From Kordia zhangzhouensis (GTDB taxonomy: Bacteria > Bacteroidota > Bacteroidia > Flavobacteriales > Flavobacteriaceae): a stretch of DNA of 62,467 nt. Below, in pieces: positions 1 to 9,600 of this stretch. The first letter of the stretch is position 1. Each line of letters begins with the position of its first letter. A program made the translations under genes and the position numbers. Location of the stretch: positions 1 through 62,467 of the forward strand of contig NZ_LBMH01000015.1 in the NCBI RefSeq assembly GCF_001005305.1, read 5' to 3'. The notes beneath the pieces were generated by a model. It did no database searches. It had not been told where the DNA came from and saw only the letters and a list, made by a program, of their open reading frames with translations.

Positions 1-453
1 CCACCATTCGAGTCTTGGACACCTACGTATGATCCTGATACAGGAACTGCAAACCCTGATGGAGTATATCCAACAGTAATGACAGGTTCATTAACAGGAG
101 TAAACTTTGGAATCAACTATGTAAACCTAAACTCTACATCAAGAGATGCCAACACTGGAAATGTTCTTATAACAAACGGAAGTGCATTAAGCGAAACTCC
201 AGAAGACATTTCAGATAGATTACACCTTTATCCAAACCCAGCTGTTAGAGAAATTACCATCAATACAGAAGAGTTTGCAGGTGATGTAACTGTAGAAATA
301 TACAATGACAGAGGATACAAAGTAATGACTACAACGGCAAGTCAATTTGGAGAAGAAGGAAAAGTTGATGTACAAAGATTAGCGCCAGGAATGTACTATG
401 CTAAATTTGTATCGAGAAATAAAGTTGCTAGCAAAAAGTTCATTAAGAAATAA
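1..453 (+). CDS. C-terminal end of a T9SS-exported protein (partial)
   Basis: The frame is open from base 1, so this is the tail of a longer gene cut by the window edge. About 150 residues are visible. The last 75 or so form a typical type IX secretion C-terminal sorting domain: an LYPNP motif, a beta-rich stretch with IYNDRGYKV, then APGMYYAKFVS and a basic KKFIKK end. Such domains direct cargo across the outer membrane through the Por/Spr machinery and are then cleaved. The part before it is Thr/Asn-rich and has no recognisable fold. The gene is followed by a strong terminator. The function of the missing N-terminal part cannot be inferred. Confidence 0.9.
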   Translation, partial: PPFESWTPTYDPDTGTANPDGVYPTVMTGSLTGVNFGINYVNLNSTSRDANTGNVLITNGSALSETPEDISDRLHLYPNPAVREITINTEEFAGDVTVEIYNDRGYKVMTTTASQFGEEGKVDVQRLAPGMYYAKFVSRNKVASKKFIKK

Positions 454-480
454 CCAATAGCAACTTCCCTGAACCATATG

Positions 481-508
481 AAAAGCCGCATTACTGCGGC
501 TTTTTTTA
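481..508 (+). terminator. Rho-independent terminator after the T9SS cargo gene
   Basis: The arms AAAGCCGCA and TGCGGCTTT pair around a four-base loop and run into a T tract. The hairpin begins about 30 bases after the stop codon at 453. Confidence 0.9.
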
Positions 509-536
509 TGATATCTCCTAGAATGAAATATTAGCG

Positions 537-544
537 TATATTTG
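537..544 (+). promoter_or_regulatory. Bacteroidota -7 element of the DUF4254 gene
   Basis: TATATTTG matches the TAnnTTTG consensus read by the Bacteroidota housekeeping sigma factor. It ends 18 bases before the ATG at 563. It also overlaps the upstream in-frame TTG at 542, so that codon cannot be the start. No convincing -33 TTG is present. Confidence 0.65.
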
Positions 545-562
545 CACCAAAATAAAAGAACT

Positions 563-1168
563 ATGTTTAGCGATTTAGCCAATAAAATATTTCAAGAAAG
601 TATTGACAAATATCATATCATTGATGATGTAGATCAACCGTTTGAAAATCCGTACCCAAAAGATAAAATAGAACACTTATTATATCGAAAAAATTGGATT
701 GATACAGTGCAATGGCATTATGAAGATATTATCCGTGATCCTAATATTGATCCTGTTGCAGCACTGAAATTAAAAAGGCTAATTGACGCTTCAAACCAAG
801 ATAGAACAGATACTGTTGAATATATTGATAGCTATTTTTTACAAAAATATAAAGATGTTCAACCCAAAAAAACAGCGACTATTAATTCTGAAAGTCCTGC
901 ATGGGCTATTGATCGGTTATCAATTTTGGCATTAAAAATATACCACATGCAAGAAGAAGTAGATCGAAAAGATGCTTCTGAAACGCACAAAGAAAAATGT
1001 CAAGCAAAGTTAAATGTGTTATTAGAACAACGTGTAGACTTGTCGACAGCAATAGATCAATTAATTATAGATATAGAGAATGGTAATAAATACATGAAAG
1101 TCTACAAGCAGATGAAAATGTATAATGACGACGATTTGAACCCTGTACTCTACAATAAAAACAAATAA
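563..1168 (+). CDS. DUF4254 domain protein
   Basis: This 201-aa soluble alpha-helical protein matches my recollection of the DUF4254 family, which in Bacteroidota sits next to glycosyltransferase genes of the LPS heptosyltransferase type. There is no signal peptide or membrane segment. The family's function is unknown; linkage suggests a role with the adjacent GT9 enzyme in surface glycan synthesis. The ATG at 563 was chosen because the -7 promoter element lies at 537-544, so a start at 542 would be untranscribed. The next gene begins 17 bases after the stop, implying one transcript. Confidence 0.8.
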   Translation: MFSDLANKIFQESIDKYHIIDDVDQPFENPYPKDKIEHLLYRKNWIDTVQWHYEDIIRDPNIDPVAALKLKRLIDASNQDRTDTVEYIDSYFLQKYKDVQPKKTATINSESPAWAIDRLSILALKIYHMQEEVDRKDASETHKEKCQAKLNVLLEQRVDLSTAIDQLIIDIENGNKYMKVYKQMKMYNDDDLNPVLYNKNK

Positions 1169-1185
1169 AAGAAGTCTCCATAAAA

Positions 1186-2220
1186 ATGGGATCAACTTCA
1201 AAGCATATTTTAGTTATACGTCTCTCCGCAATGGGAGACGTTGCTATGTGTGTGCCAGTCATTAAAGCAATGAATAGAAGTTATCCGCATGTCAAAATTA
1301 CGGTGCTTTCGAGGGCTTTTTTTAAGCCAATGTTTCAACAACTACCCAATGTAACATTTCATGCAGCAGATGTAAAAGGAAAGCACAGTGGCGTGTTTGG
1401 CTTATTTAAATTGTATAGAGAATTAAAAAAACAAAACATAGATGCCATTGCAGATTTGCATAATGTTTTGCGTTCAAAAATATTAGGAGCCTATTTTCAA
1501 ATATCTGGATATCAACTTTGTAGAATTGACAAAGGTAGAGCTGAAAAAAAAGCACTAACTCGTACAGAAAACCAGCAGTTTAAACAACTCAAAACAACGC
1601 ATCAACGGTACGCAGATGTTTTTAATAAATTAGGTTTTCCTATTCAGCTTACACAAGAAGATGTGTTGCCACGGTTACCATTAACAGAGAAAATTTCTTT
1701 ATTTATTGGGAAAGATGCTAAAAAGTGGATTGGAATTGCTCCTTTTGCAGCGTTCGATGGAAAAACATATCCTAAATCGTCTATGGAAAGTGTTATTGCC
1801 AAACTTAATGAAGCTTCTACTTGTAAGATTATATTATTTGGCGGTCCAGCAGATAAGAAGCAGTTGATTGATTGGGAAAAAAAGTACAAAAATGCTCATA
1901 GTTGCGCAGGCTTATTTTCTTTTGAGGAAGAGCTGACTTTAATATCCAACTTAGATGTTATGTTATCCATGGACTCAGGAAATGCTCATTTAGCTGCAAT
2001 GTTTGGTAGAAAAGTAGTAACCATTTGGGGCGTTACGCATCCTTATGCAGGATTTTATCCGTTCGGACAACCCAAAACACATGCACTTATAGCCGATAAG
2101 GAACAATACCCTTTGCTGCCTACTTCCATTTATGGAAACAAATTTCCTGAAGGATATGAAAACGTAATGGAAACCATTACACCTGAAATGGTTTATGAAA
2201 AGATTATAGAAGTACTATAA
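1186..2220 (+). CDS. Glycosyltransferase family 9 (heptosyltransferase-like)
   Basis: This 344-aa enzyme has the two-lobed GT-B layout of the ADP-heptose:LPS heptosyltransferase family. RLSAMGDV at residues 12-19 is the N-terminal motif. The C-terminal half carries FGGPADKK and MDSGNAHLAA (about 262-272), the conserved donor-site segment, followed by WGVTHPYAGF. It is expected to transfer a sugar onto lipid A core or another envelope glycan at the cytoplasmic face of the inner membrane. The true donor in flavobacteria is often not heptose, so the substrate is left open. It is co-transcribed with the DUF4254 gene upstream. Confidence 0.88.
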   Translation: MGSTSKHILVIRLSAMGDVAMCVPVIKAMNRSYPHVKITVLSRAFFKPMFQQLPNVTFHAADVKGKHSGVFGLFKLYRELKKQNIDAIADLHNVLRSKILGAYFQISGYQLCRIDKGRAEKKALTRTENQQFKQLKTTHQRYADVFNKLGFPIQLTQEDVLPRLPLTEKISLFIGKDAKKWIGIAPFAAFDGKTYPKSSMESVIAKLNEASTCKIILFGGPADKKQLIDWEKKYKNAHSCAGLFSFEEELTLISNLDVMLSMDSGNAHLAAMFGRKVVTIWGVTHPYAGFYPFGQPKTHALIADKEQYPLLPTSIYGNKFPEGYENVMETITPEMVYEKIIEVL

Positions 2221-2248
2221 AGGGATATTTTTAGTATATACCAATGTA

Positions 2249-3289
2249 TTAAATGTCGTCGTAATCAATTTTAATACTTGTAGTTGTAGGGTGTGCTTGA
2301 CAAGTGAGAATCATACCTTCTTCAATTTCACTATCAGTTAAAATTTGATTTTTTTCCATAACCGCTTTTCCTTCTACAACTTTAGCAATGCAGCTACTAC
2401 AAATACCTCCTTGACACGAATATGGTGCGTCTATTTTTTGCTTTAAAGCAGCATCCAAAATGGTTTCACTAGCGTCCATTTCAAAAGTAAAATCTTCATC
2501 ATCAACAGTAATAGAAATACGTGTGGTTCCAGAAATATTTTCTGCAGCTTTATTGGTTTCTTCTGAAGAAGTAAATAATTCAAAATTGATAGCATCTTCT
2601 GCAATACCATTATTTTTTAATGTATCAGATACAGTATGAATCATGGCTTCAGGCCCGCATATATAATAATGACTAAAATCAACATCTTTTAATTGATTTT
2701 TCAATACAAAATTGACCGCAGCACTATCAATTCGCCCAGCCAAAGCATTTTCGGCACGTGCTTGACTGTATACAAACTTCAAATAAAAGTTAGGATATTT
2801 ACTAGCTAAAGACATCAGCTCGTCGTTAAAAATAGTTTCATCTACAGATTTATTTCCATACAACAAAGCCACCGTATTTCCATAAGCCAAAGCTGTTTTC
2901 AAAATACTCATAATTGGAGTAATTCCACTACCGGCAGCAAACAACGCAATCGCTCCTTTATGTGTGGAAGGTGTATATATAAAATTACCTTCAGGAGTGT
3001 GTACATCTAATGTAGCGCCTTCGGTTAATTTTCTATTGGCATATGTTGAAAAAGTTCCGTTTTCAACTTCTTTAATAGCAACTTTCCACGTATTTTCATT
3101 GGGAGTTGTGCAAAGCGAATATGCTCTGCGAACTTCCTCACCATTTACTGAAGTTTTTAAAGTAATATACTGTCCAGCTTTAAAAGAAAAAGAAGGTTGT
3201 AATGCAGGTGGAACATTAAATTCAACACTAATAGCAGTTGGAGTTTCTCTATGTATACGATATACTTCTAACGAATGGAAATTTGACAT
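2249..3289 (-). CDS. PaaE-type flavin reductase with C-terminal 2Fe-2S ferredoxin domain
   Basis: A 346-aa electron-transfer protein. An FAD-binding barrel carries RRAYSLC (residues 54-60), an NAD(P)-binding lobe carries GSGITPI (about 120-126), and a plant-type 2Fe-2S ferredoxin domain has cysteines at 292, 297, 300 and 330 (C-x4-C-x2-C-x29-C). This order is that of the PaaE/ferredoxin-NADP reductase-like family, passing electrons from NAD(P)H to an oxygenase or desaturase partner. No paa genes are adjacent, so the partner is unknown and a fatty-acid desaturase or other oxygenase is equally possible. The Met at 3289 is used because an upstream in-frame ATG (3331) overlaps the -7 promoter element. 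The gene runs opposite to both neighbours. Confidence 0.88.
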   Translation of the reverse strand: MSNFHSLEVYRIHRETPTAISVEFNVPPALQPSFSFKAGQYITLKTSVNGEEVRRAYSLCTTPNENTWKVAIKEVENGTFSTYANRKLTEGATLDVHTPEGNFIYTPSTHKGAIALFAAGSGITPIMSILKTALAYGNTVALLYGNKSVDETIFNDELMSLASKYPNFYLKFVYSQARAENALAGRIDSAAVNFVLKNQLKDVDFSHYYICGPEAMIHTVSDTLKNNGIAEDAINFELFTSSEETNKAAENISGTTRISITVDDEDFTFEMDASETILDAALKQKIDAPYSCQGGICSSCIAKVVEGKAVMEKNQILTDSEIEEGMILTCQAHPTTTSIKIDYDDI

Positions 3290-3328
3290 TGACAATTTTT
3301 TAAAATGATCACTTTTGCGAATATTGTG

Positions 3329-3336
3329 CAAAAATA
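3329..3336 (-). promoter_or_regulatory. -7 element for the PaaE-type reductase
   Basis: On the minus strand this reads TATTTTTG, an exact TAnnTTTG match about 40 bases upstream of the ATG at 3289. It supports the downstream start. Confidence 0.55.
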
Positions 3337-3450
3337 AACAATACTCAAAGGCTTTAAAAACGATTTACTATAAATTACTTCTGAAAACACGAAACATATA
3401 AAAAATGAATCTATAAAAAGATGAATATTTGAACATAAAAAAGTTAATTT

Positions 3451-3484
3451 TTGACATTGAAACTGTAACAAATCCTTAAATTTG
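3451..3484 (+). promoter_or_regulatory. Promoter of the DUF5687/ABC operon
   Basis: TTG at 3451-3453 and TAAATTTG at 3477-3484 are separated by 23 bases, within the usual Bacteroidota range. The leader to the ATG at 3516 is about 30 bases. Confidence 0.7.
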
Positions 3485-3515
3485 ATACTAACACTACAAC
3501 CAATTCACATACATA

Positions 3516-4991
3516 ATGATTAAAAAATTTTTAAGCTTACAATGGAAAGAATTTGCCCGGTCGGCTTCTTTTCAAAAAGGGGTTGCGATTAAAATTTTAC
3601 TGTTTTTTGCAGCCTTATACTTTGGTGGTATGGCGATATTTCTAGGAACAGGAATTTATTTTATCATAAAAAAAGCGCTTCCTGGACAAGATCCGATGGT
3701 AATTGTCAACAATTTTCTCATCTTTTGGTTTATGCTCGATCTTATTATTCGCTATTTCATGCAGCAAATGCCTGTAATGAACATTAAGCCACTAATGGTT
3801 GTTCCTATAAAACAAAAAACAATCATTCACTTCCTTTTAGGAAAAACGATGATTTCATTTTTTAATTTTATTCCGCTTTTTATCTTTTTACCCTATAGTA
3901 TTGTATTGCTATTTCACGGATATGCTCCGTTGCATGTCATTTTTTGGTTCTTATCGGTGCTTGCAATTACGCAGTCATTAAACTTCTTGAATGTGTTGGT
4001 AAATAAAAGCAATACAGTATTTTATATTGTATTAGCATTGCTTGTACTATTAGGAGCTTTGGAATACTTCCAAGTGTACAAAGTGTCAGAGTTATTTGGT
4101 GTTGTTTTTAACGGAATATACAATCATCCATACTTGGTAATTGTTCCAATGGCTTTGGCAGGATTTCTATACTATCTTAATTTCGATTACCTCAATAAGC
4201 GTTTTTACCTTGACAATGCGATTTCTAAAAAAATAAAAGAAGTAAAAACTTCAGATTTATCTTGGATGGATCGTTTTGGAAAACTGGCTACTTTTTTGAA
4301 AAATGATGTACGAATGATTTGGCGCAACAAGCGTCCTCGACAAGTGTTGATGGCATCTGCATTCTTCTTATTTTACGGATTATTTTTCTTCACCCAAAAA
4401 GCATACGATGATATGCCTGCTATGGTTGCGTTTGCATCAATCTTTATCACCGCAGGATTTTTATTTTCGTTTGGTCAACTAGTGCCTTCATGGGATAGTG
4501 AACATTATAAAATGCTAATGAGTCAAAATATATCATATAGAAAATATTTAGAATCTAAATGGTACCTCATGGTATTAGCCGTATTTATTTCGTTTTTACT
4601 TAGCACGCCCTATATTTACTTTGGTTGGGATAAATATGCAATGATTGCCGCAGGCGCATCCTTTAATATCGGAATTAACTCATTTGTTACACTTTTTGGA
4701 GGTGCATTGAATAGAGTTCCTGTGAAACTTAATGAAAAAGCAAAGGCATTTAGCAATACTCAGGGATTTAACCCAACACAGTTGTTAATTGCATTGCCTA
4801 AAATGTTATTGCCGGTATTATTATTTTACATTCCGTACTTAATTACAGGATATAACCTTAATGCAGGAATCATTACGTTAGCAGCTAGTGGGTTAGTTGG
4901 ATTAGCGTTTAGAAACTTTTTCCTCAATCAAATTGAAAAAGTTTATCAAAAAGGAAAATATAAAACGATTGAAGCTTTTGGCGAAAAATAA
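3516..4991 (+). CDS. DUF5687 membrane protein, ABC exporter permease subunit
   Basis: This 491-aa polytopic inner-membrane protein has about twelve hydrophobic segments and no signal peptide. I recognise it as the DUF5687 type, which in Bacteroidota is paired with an ABC ATPase. The N-terminal LQWKEFARSASF and the mid-protein FLKNDVRMIWRNKRPR are cytoplasmic segments like those of ABC-2-like permeases. It would form the translocation path while the next gene, 21 bases downstream, supplies ATP hydrolysis. Substrate unknown. It has its own promoter at 3451-3484. Confidence 0.8.
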   Translation: MIKKFLSLQWKEFARSASFQKGVAIKILLFFAALYFGGMAIFLGTGIYFIIKKALPGQDPMVIVNNFLIFWFMLDLIIRYFMQQMPVMNIKPLMVVPIKQKTIIHFLLGKTMISFFNFIPLFIFLPYSIVLLFHGYAPLHVIFWFLSVLAITQSLNFLNVLVNKSNTVFYIVLALLVLLGALEYFQVYKVSELFGVVFNGIYNHPYLVIVPMALAGFLYYLNFDYLNKRFYLDNAISKKIKEVKTSDLSWMDRFGKLATFLKNDVRMIWRNKRPRQVLMASAFFLFYGLFFFTQKAYDDMPAMVAFASIFITAGFLFSFGQLVPSWDSEHYKMLMSQNISYRKYLESKWYLMVLAVFISFLLSTPYIYFGWDKYAMIAAGASFNIGINSFVTLFGGALNRVPVKLNEKAKAFSNTQGFNPTQLLIALPKMLLPVLLFYIPYLITGYNLNAGIITLAASGLVGLAFRNFFLNQIEKVYQKGKYKTIEAFGEK

Positions 4992-5012
4992 TCTCAGTTA
5001 AAAACACATACA

Positions 5013-5720
5013 ATGATCTCAATACAAAATATCTCAAAAACATACGGACAAAACACTGTTTTAAACATTAATAGCCTTGAAATCCCAAAAGGACAAAGTT
5101 TTGGGTTGGTGGGAAATAATGGAGCTGGAAAAACAACTCTGTTTAGCCTTTTATTAGATCTTATTCAACCCACAACAGGTCACATAAGTAATCATGGAAT
5201 TAAGGTGCATGAAAGCGAAGACTGGAAGCCTTTTACTTCATCGTTTATTGATGAAAGTTTCCTTATTGGGTATCTTACAGCAGAAGAATATTTTTACTTT
5301 ATTGGCGATCTTCGTGGTCAAAACAAAGCTGATGTAGATGCTTTATTGGCTCAATTTGAAGATTTTTTTCATGGAGAAATCCTTAATCAAAAAAAATACT
5401 TGCGCGATCTTAGTAAAGGAAACCAGAAAAAAGCTGGAATTGTGGCATCATTCATTGGAAATCCAGAGGTAGTTATACTAGATGAACCGTTTGCAAATTT
5501 AGATCCTACAACTCAAATTCGTTTAAAAGGAATCATTAAAAATTTAGCAGCCGATCAAGAAACGACAGTACTGGTTTCAAGTCACGACCTTATGCACGTT
5601 ACCGAAGTTTCAGATAGGATAGTGGTACTTAATAAGGGTGAAGTTGTAAAAGATATTGTCAAATCAGAAGCGACACTCAAGGAACTAGAAGCGTTCTTTG
5701 CTGGAAAAGAAGAAATATAA
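5013..5720 (+). CDS. ABC transporter ATP-binding protein
   Basis: A 235-aa ATPase with the full motif set: Walker A GNNGAGKTT (34-42), signature LSKGNQKK (133-140), Walker B VVILDE ending in the catalytic Glu158, D-loop ANLDP, and H-loop His191 in SSHDL. The size and sequence fit the single-domain ATPases that pair with ABC-2-like permeases for export. It lies 21 bases after the DUF5687 gene and ends just before a long terminator, so the two form a complete two-gene operon. Substrate not deducible. Confidence 0.92.
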   Translation: MISIQNISKTYGQNTVLNINSLEIPKGQSFGLVGNNGAGKTTLFSLLLDLIQPTTGHISNHGIKVHESEDWKPFTSSFIDESFLIGYLTAEEYFYFIGDLRGQNKADVDALLAQFEDFFHGEILNQKKYLRDLSKGNQKKAGIVASFIGNPEVVILDEPFANLDPTTQIRLKGIIKNLAADQETTVLVSSHDLMHVTEVSDRIVVLNKGEVVKDIVKSEATLKELEAFFAGKEEI

Positions 5721-5740
5721 TAGAGAGATGCTCTAAAAGT

Positions 5741-5797
5741 ACCGATTCTGTATTTCGATTTTACTTAATGACGAAATACAGAATCGGTGTTTTTTTA
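5741..5797 (+). terminator. Strong terminator after the ABC operon
   Basis: Two perfectly complementary 17-base arms (5741-5757 and 5772-5788) flank a 14-base loop and are followed by a T run. The stop codon of the ATPase gene ends at 5720. The convergent lipoprotein gene ends at 5826, so the hairpin may serve both strands. Confidence 0.9.
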
Positions 5798-5825
5798 AAG
5801 CTATTGAATTTATTCTTTTTAAAGA

Positions 5826-6293
5826 TTATAGCGGAACAGGTTGTGAGTAATCGCAAATAATATTGTAACCTAAAACCCAACCCAATTCACCGTCGCATTC
5901 TAAAATATAAGCCACAGCACAAATTACACAGTTAGGATTTGCATTCCATGTACCACATTGAATATATCGAACACCTTTAAGATCACAATCTCTATAGTCT
6001 CTTGGAACACCACTTGTAATGGAACAACCTTCATCAATAATCGCATACCCATTAACAAAAGTTACACAACCGTAGCGAACAGGATCTCTTTTAGCAATGG
6101 TTTGTAATTGTCGATCTAGGTAAGCATCTAAGTTTTTTACTGATTTTTCAGGAATTAGATTAAATGTGCCGAAGTTGTTTTTCCATTCCAGATTTTCTTT
6201 ATCAAAAGCTTCTACTTCTGAATTTATAGTATCTGTTTGACAAGCTAAAAAAGCAAATAATGATACTATCAAAGTATACGTAAGTTTTTTCAT
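5826..6293 (-). CDS. Cysteine-rich secreted lipoprotein, unknown function
   Basis: 155 aa with a clear lipoprotein signal: MKK, a hydrophobic core, then LFAFLAC at residues 11-17 as lipobox. The first half of the mature protein is a charged linker. The second half, from about residue 75, holds eight further cysteines in YGC, EGC, RDC, IQC, PNC, VIC, LEC and IIC contexts with many Gly/Tyr/Trp. That spacing suggests a small disulfide-rich or metal-binding domain. I do not recognise the family. It stands alone, convergent with the ABC operon and divergent from the giant secreted protein. No exact -7 element was found upstream. Confidence 0.7.
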   Translation of the reverse strand: MKKLTYTLIVSLFAFLACQTDTINSEVEAFDKENLEWKNNFGTFNLIPEKSVKNLDAYLDRQLQTIAKRDPVRYGCVTFVNGYAIIDEGCSITSGVPRDYRDCDLKGVRYIQCGTWNANPNCVICAVAYILECDGELGWVLGYNIICDYSQPVPL

Positions 6294-6601
6294 AACTATT
6301 GGTTTATAAATTACTATTCAAATTAAACAATTTAAAAATCAGGTAGTTACGGTAAAAACATACATTTAGAAAGTAAAAAATCTAACTAAACTCTATACAG
6401 TAGCCAAAAAAGATGACGAAAAAGCAATTTGTAAGATAAAGAGTGTTTTTAATGTAGTCTATTTTCTTTTTTGTGTCGACGATTTGATACGAAACTATCT
6501 TTCTTTGATACATTCCTATCATTTAACAGTAAGAGAATCTAAAAGGAGTATTTTTAGGGAGAAATTTATTAAGTCTCCCTATCTTACTAAAACTAACTGC
6601 C
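6294..6601. other. 308-base intergenic region, divergent
   Basis: This AT-rich gap lies between divergent genes. It must contain promoters for the Cys-rich lipoprotein and for the giant secreted protein, but neither strand has an exact TAnnTTTG. The nearest minus-strand match reads TTAATTTG shortly upstream of the lipoprotein gene. No RNA gene, repeat or ORF is seen. Confidence 0.5.
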
Positions 6602-9600
6602 ATGAATCAATATATAAGTTTTTATACTTATTTTATTTGCAATTTTTCTACTAAACGTACACTTTTCTTTATTCTATCTTTACTATGTTTCAGCGATTCT
6701 TTATCGCAAACAACCATTGCACGCCAACAGTTTAATAATGGTAGCTCTACAGGACAAGTAACTATAGCAGCTCAATATGCGAGCTCAAATATCACTACAC
6801 ATCAAGGTACAGATGATTGGGATTATGTAGCAACATCTACAAATGGGGTAATCAGAGTTGTAAATAGTTCGGTTACAGCTCCTGCTTCAAGTGATTATTG
6901 TTTAGAGTTCAAAAATTACTGGGATAATCAACCATCAATTGCTTTAGCCGATCAAGATATCAGTTTATACACTAGTGTTACGTTCTCTATTGCTTATCAC
7001 TCTTTAGGCGATCCAGATAATGCAGAAGACCTTTGGTTGGACTATTCATATTATGAATCAGGAACATGGGTAAATATTTCTGTAAAATTAATTGAAGGAA
7101 CAAATGATGCATCAGATGCATTAGCGTTTGGAGTAAGTGGAGTGCATACCAACCCATATACAGTTTCAATTCCAGATACTGCAACAGGATTCAGAGCAAC
7201 TATTCGTTGTGATTTTCAAAATGCGTCTGGCGGAAATGATAACTATTATATTGATGATTTAATCTTAGAAGGAACATTGTCAATCACACCACCACAAGCA
7301 AATTGTAATGATATCTCTATTACTTTAGATGCCTTCGATAATGCTACAATCATCCCTGCAGATATTGATAATGGCTCTACGGTTGATTCTGGAGTGCCAA
7401 TATTATCTATTGATAAAGCAAATTTTACATGTTCTGATATAGGAACAAACATTATAACCTTAACGGTAGAAGACTCCTATGGGTTTACAGATACTTGTAC
7501 TGCTACAGTTACAGTAAATCCATATACAGGAATCTTGGTTGCACCTTCCTTACCCAATGTTACTACATATTGTGATTACACCGCATCAGCACAAACAATA
7601 TCTTATCAGTGTAGGACTATTACACCTACAACAAGTGACCCGTTAACTTTTTCTGCACAAGGAAATTACACTATACATTGGCTCTATTATGATAGTGTTA
7701 CAGGGAATTCTGCAACGGCTGTAGAAATGGTGTCTATTGTAGCCACAACAGCACCAAGCAATATCAGCGCAAGTACTATAGAAGCTACAACAGCTACCAT
7801 TACTTGGGATGAGCTTACAGCTATATCTTCATATGAAATACAATATAGAGAAGTAGGAGCTACAAGTTGGACGTCTGTATTATCACCCGATAACACATTA
7901 AATATTGTAGGTTTACGCTCCAATACAAACTATGAACTTCAAGTAAGTGCCATTTGTAATGGAAGCAACTCCGCATTTTCAACTATGTTTAATTTTATGA
8001 CACCCAATCATGTATACTGTACTCCAAATGTACCTAATACGAACGCAGCACATTATATCAACAGAGTTCGTTTTGGCTCTTTAGCACAAAATATTGACAA
8101 CTCTTCTGGTTATGACAACGGATATGGAGACTATAGTGCTAATGTAGCAGATGTTTATATTGGAAATACAGAAACTATTCGTATCGATGTAAACAAAGAA
8201 CAAAATTGGATGCAAGTTGGGTTTGCGGTATGGATTGATTTAAATAATGACGGAGATTTTACTGATGTTGGAGAAGATATATGGTTTCAAGGAGGTACAG
8301 GAACTGGAGGAACTATTGCTGGGAACTCTGTGTCAACAAGTTTTACCATTCCTACATCAGCTACTGCTGGACTAACCAGAATGCGTATTGCGTTTCGAAA
8401 TTGGTGGCATCCTACAGATTCTTGTGACGGTTCTTTTGATGGGAACTTAGGAGAATATGAAGACTATTCTGTAAATCTTATGATTGATCCAAGCTCTCCT
8501 GGAGAAATTGCTGTTTCAGGAAATGGAAATAACATTACGAATGGTGCTGTTTTAGCAGATGCTACTGTTGACAACGGAACTGATTTTGCGGTATACGATA
8601 TTTATGAAGGAACCATCACAAAAGTATACACTATTACAAATAATGGAGGTTTGGATTTGAATCTGGTAGGGTCACCAATCATTCAAAGTTCAGGAAGTAC
8701 AGATTTCACAGTTACTCAACCTTCCGATACAGTATTAAGTGTTGGAGAAACAACTACATTTACGGTAAGCTATAATCCATCAACGCTTGCAGTGCATCAA
8801 GCAATCATAAGCATAGGTAGTGATGATACTGATGAAAATCCTTTTACATTCGTAGTTAGAGGAGAAGGTGTACAAACATTTCCAGATACAGATGGTGATG
8901 GTATAACAGATAATGTAGATATTGACGATGATAACGATGGTATTGTTGATACACTCGAAAACGCATCATGTAGTAGTTCGTCTAACGCAACACAAACAGA
9001 GGTAGTTTTTCTGAACGAATCCTTTGGATCTAATGCAGGAACACGTGTCGAAATAGATGCATTTACAATTGGAGTAACCACATCTTATTGTTATGAAGAT
9101 GGTTCGGGAACTGCTTGTGCTACTGCCTTCAATCCAACCAGTTTAAATGATGGAGAATATACAGTATATCATCAAATTGCCAATGGAGATGGTGTAGATC
9201 AAACACCAATAGGTGATATTTCTCAATGGGCAGATGACTATTGGTACGTAGGGGAAGATCACACTCCTGGAGATGTAGACGGACGTATGGCTATTTTCAA
9301 TGCAGATGAAGAGCCAGGAATATTTTTTGAAGCTGATATTGTAGGGGTAACACCTAATGTGCCAATTACCTATGGCTTTTCAGCATTAAATATAGACAGA
9401 ATAGATGCACCAGATATTGCGACAAGACTTCGTCCTGAAGTACAAATATTAATATACGACCCAAATGGAAATCAAATAGCTACGGCAACTTCTGGTCTAA
9501 TCCCACCAACATCACCTGCAGGCGATTGGGTAGATGTGAGTGCCACATTTACAACTTCGTTTACACAATTCAAAGTGCAATTAATAAATAGCCAATTAGG

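Noticed and set aside
542-562. Extended N-terminus of the DUF4254 protein from a TTG at 542
   Set aside because: The codon lies inside the TATATTTG promoter element, so it would not be transcribed; ATG 563 is used.
379-582. 67-aa minus-strand ORF across the T9SS tail and terminator
   Set aside because: It overlaps a real coding region and a terminator hairpin and has no protein-like features.
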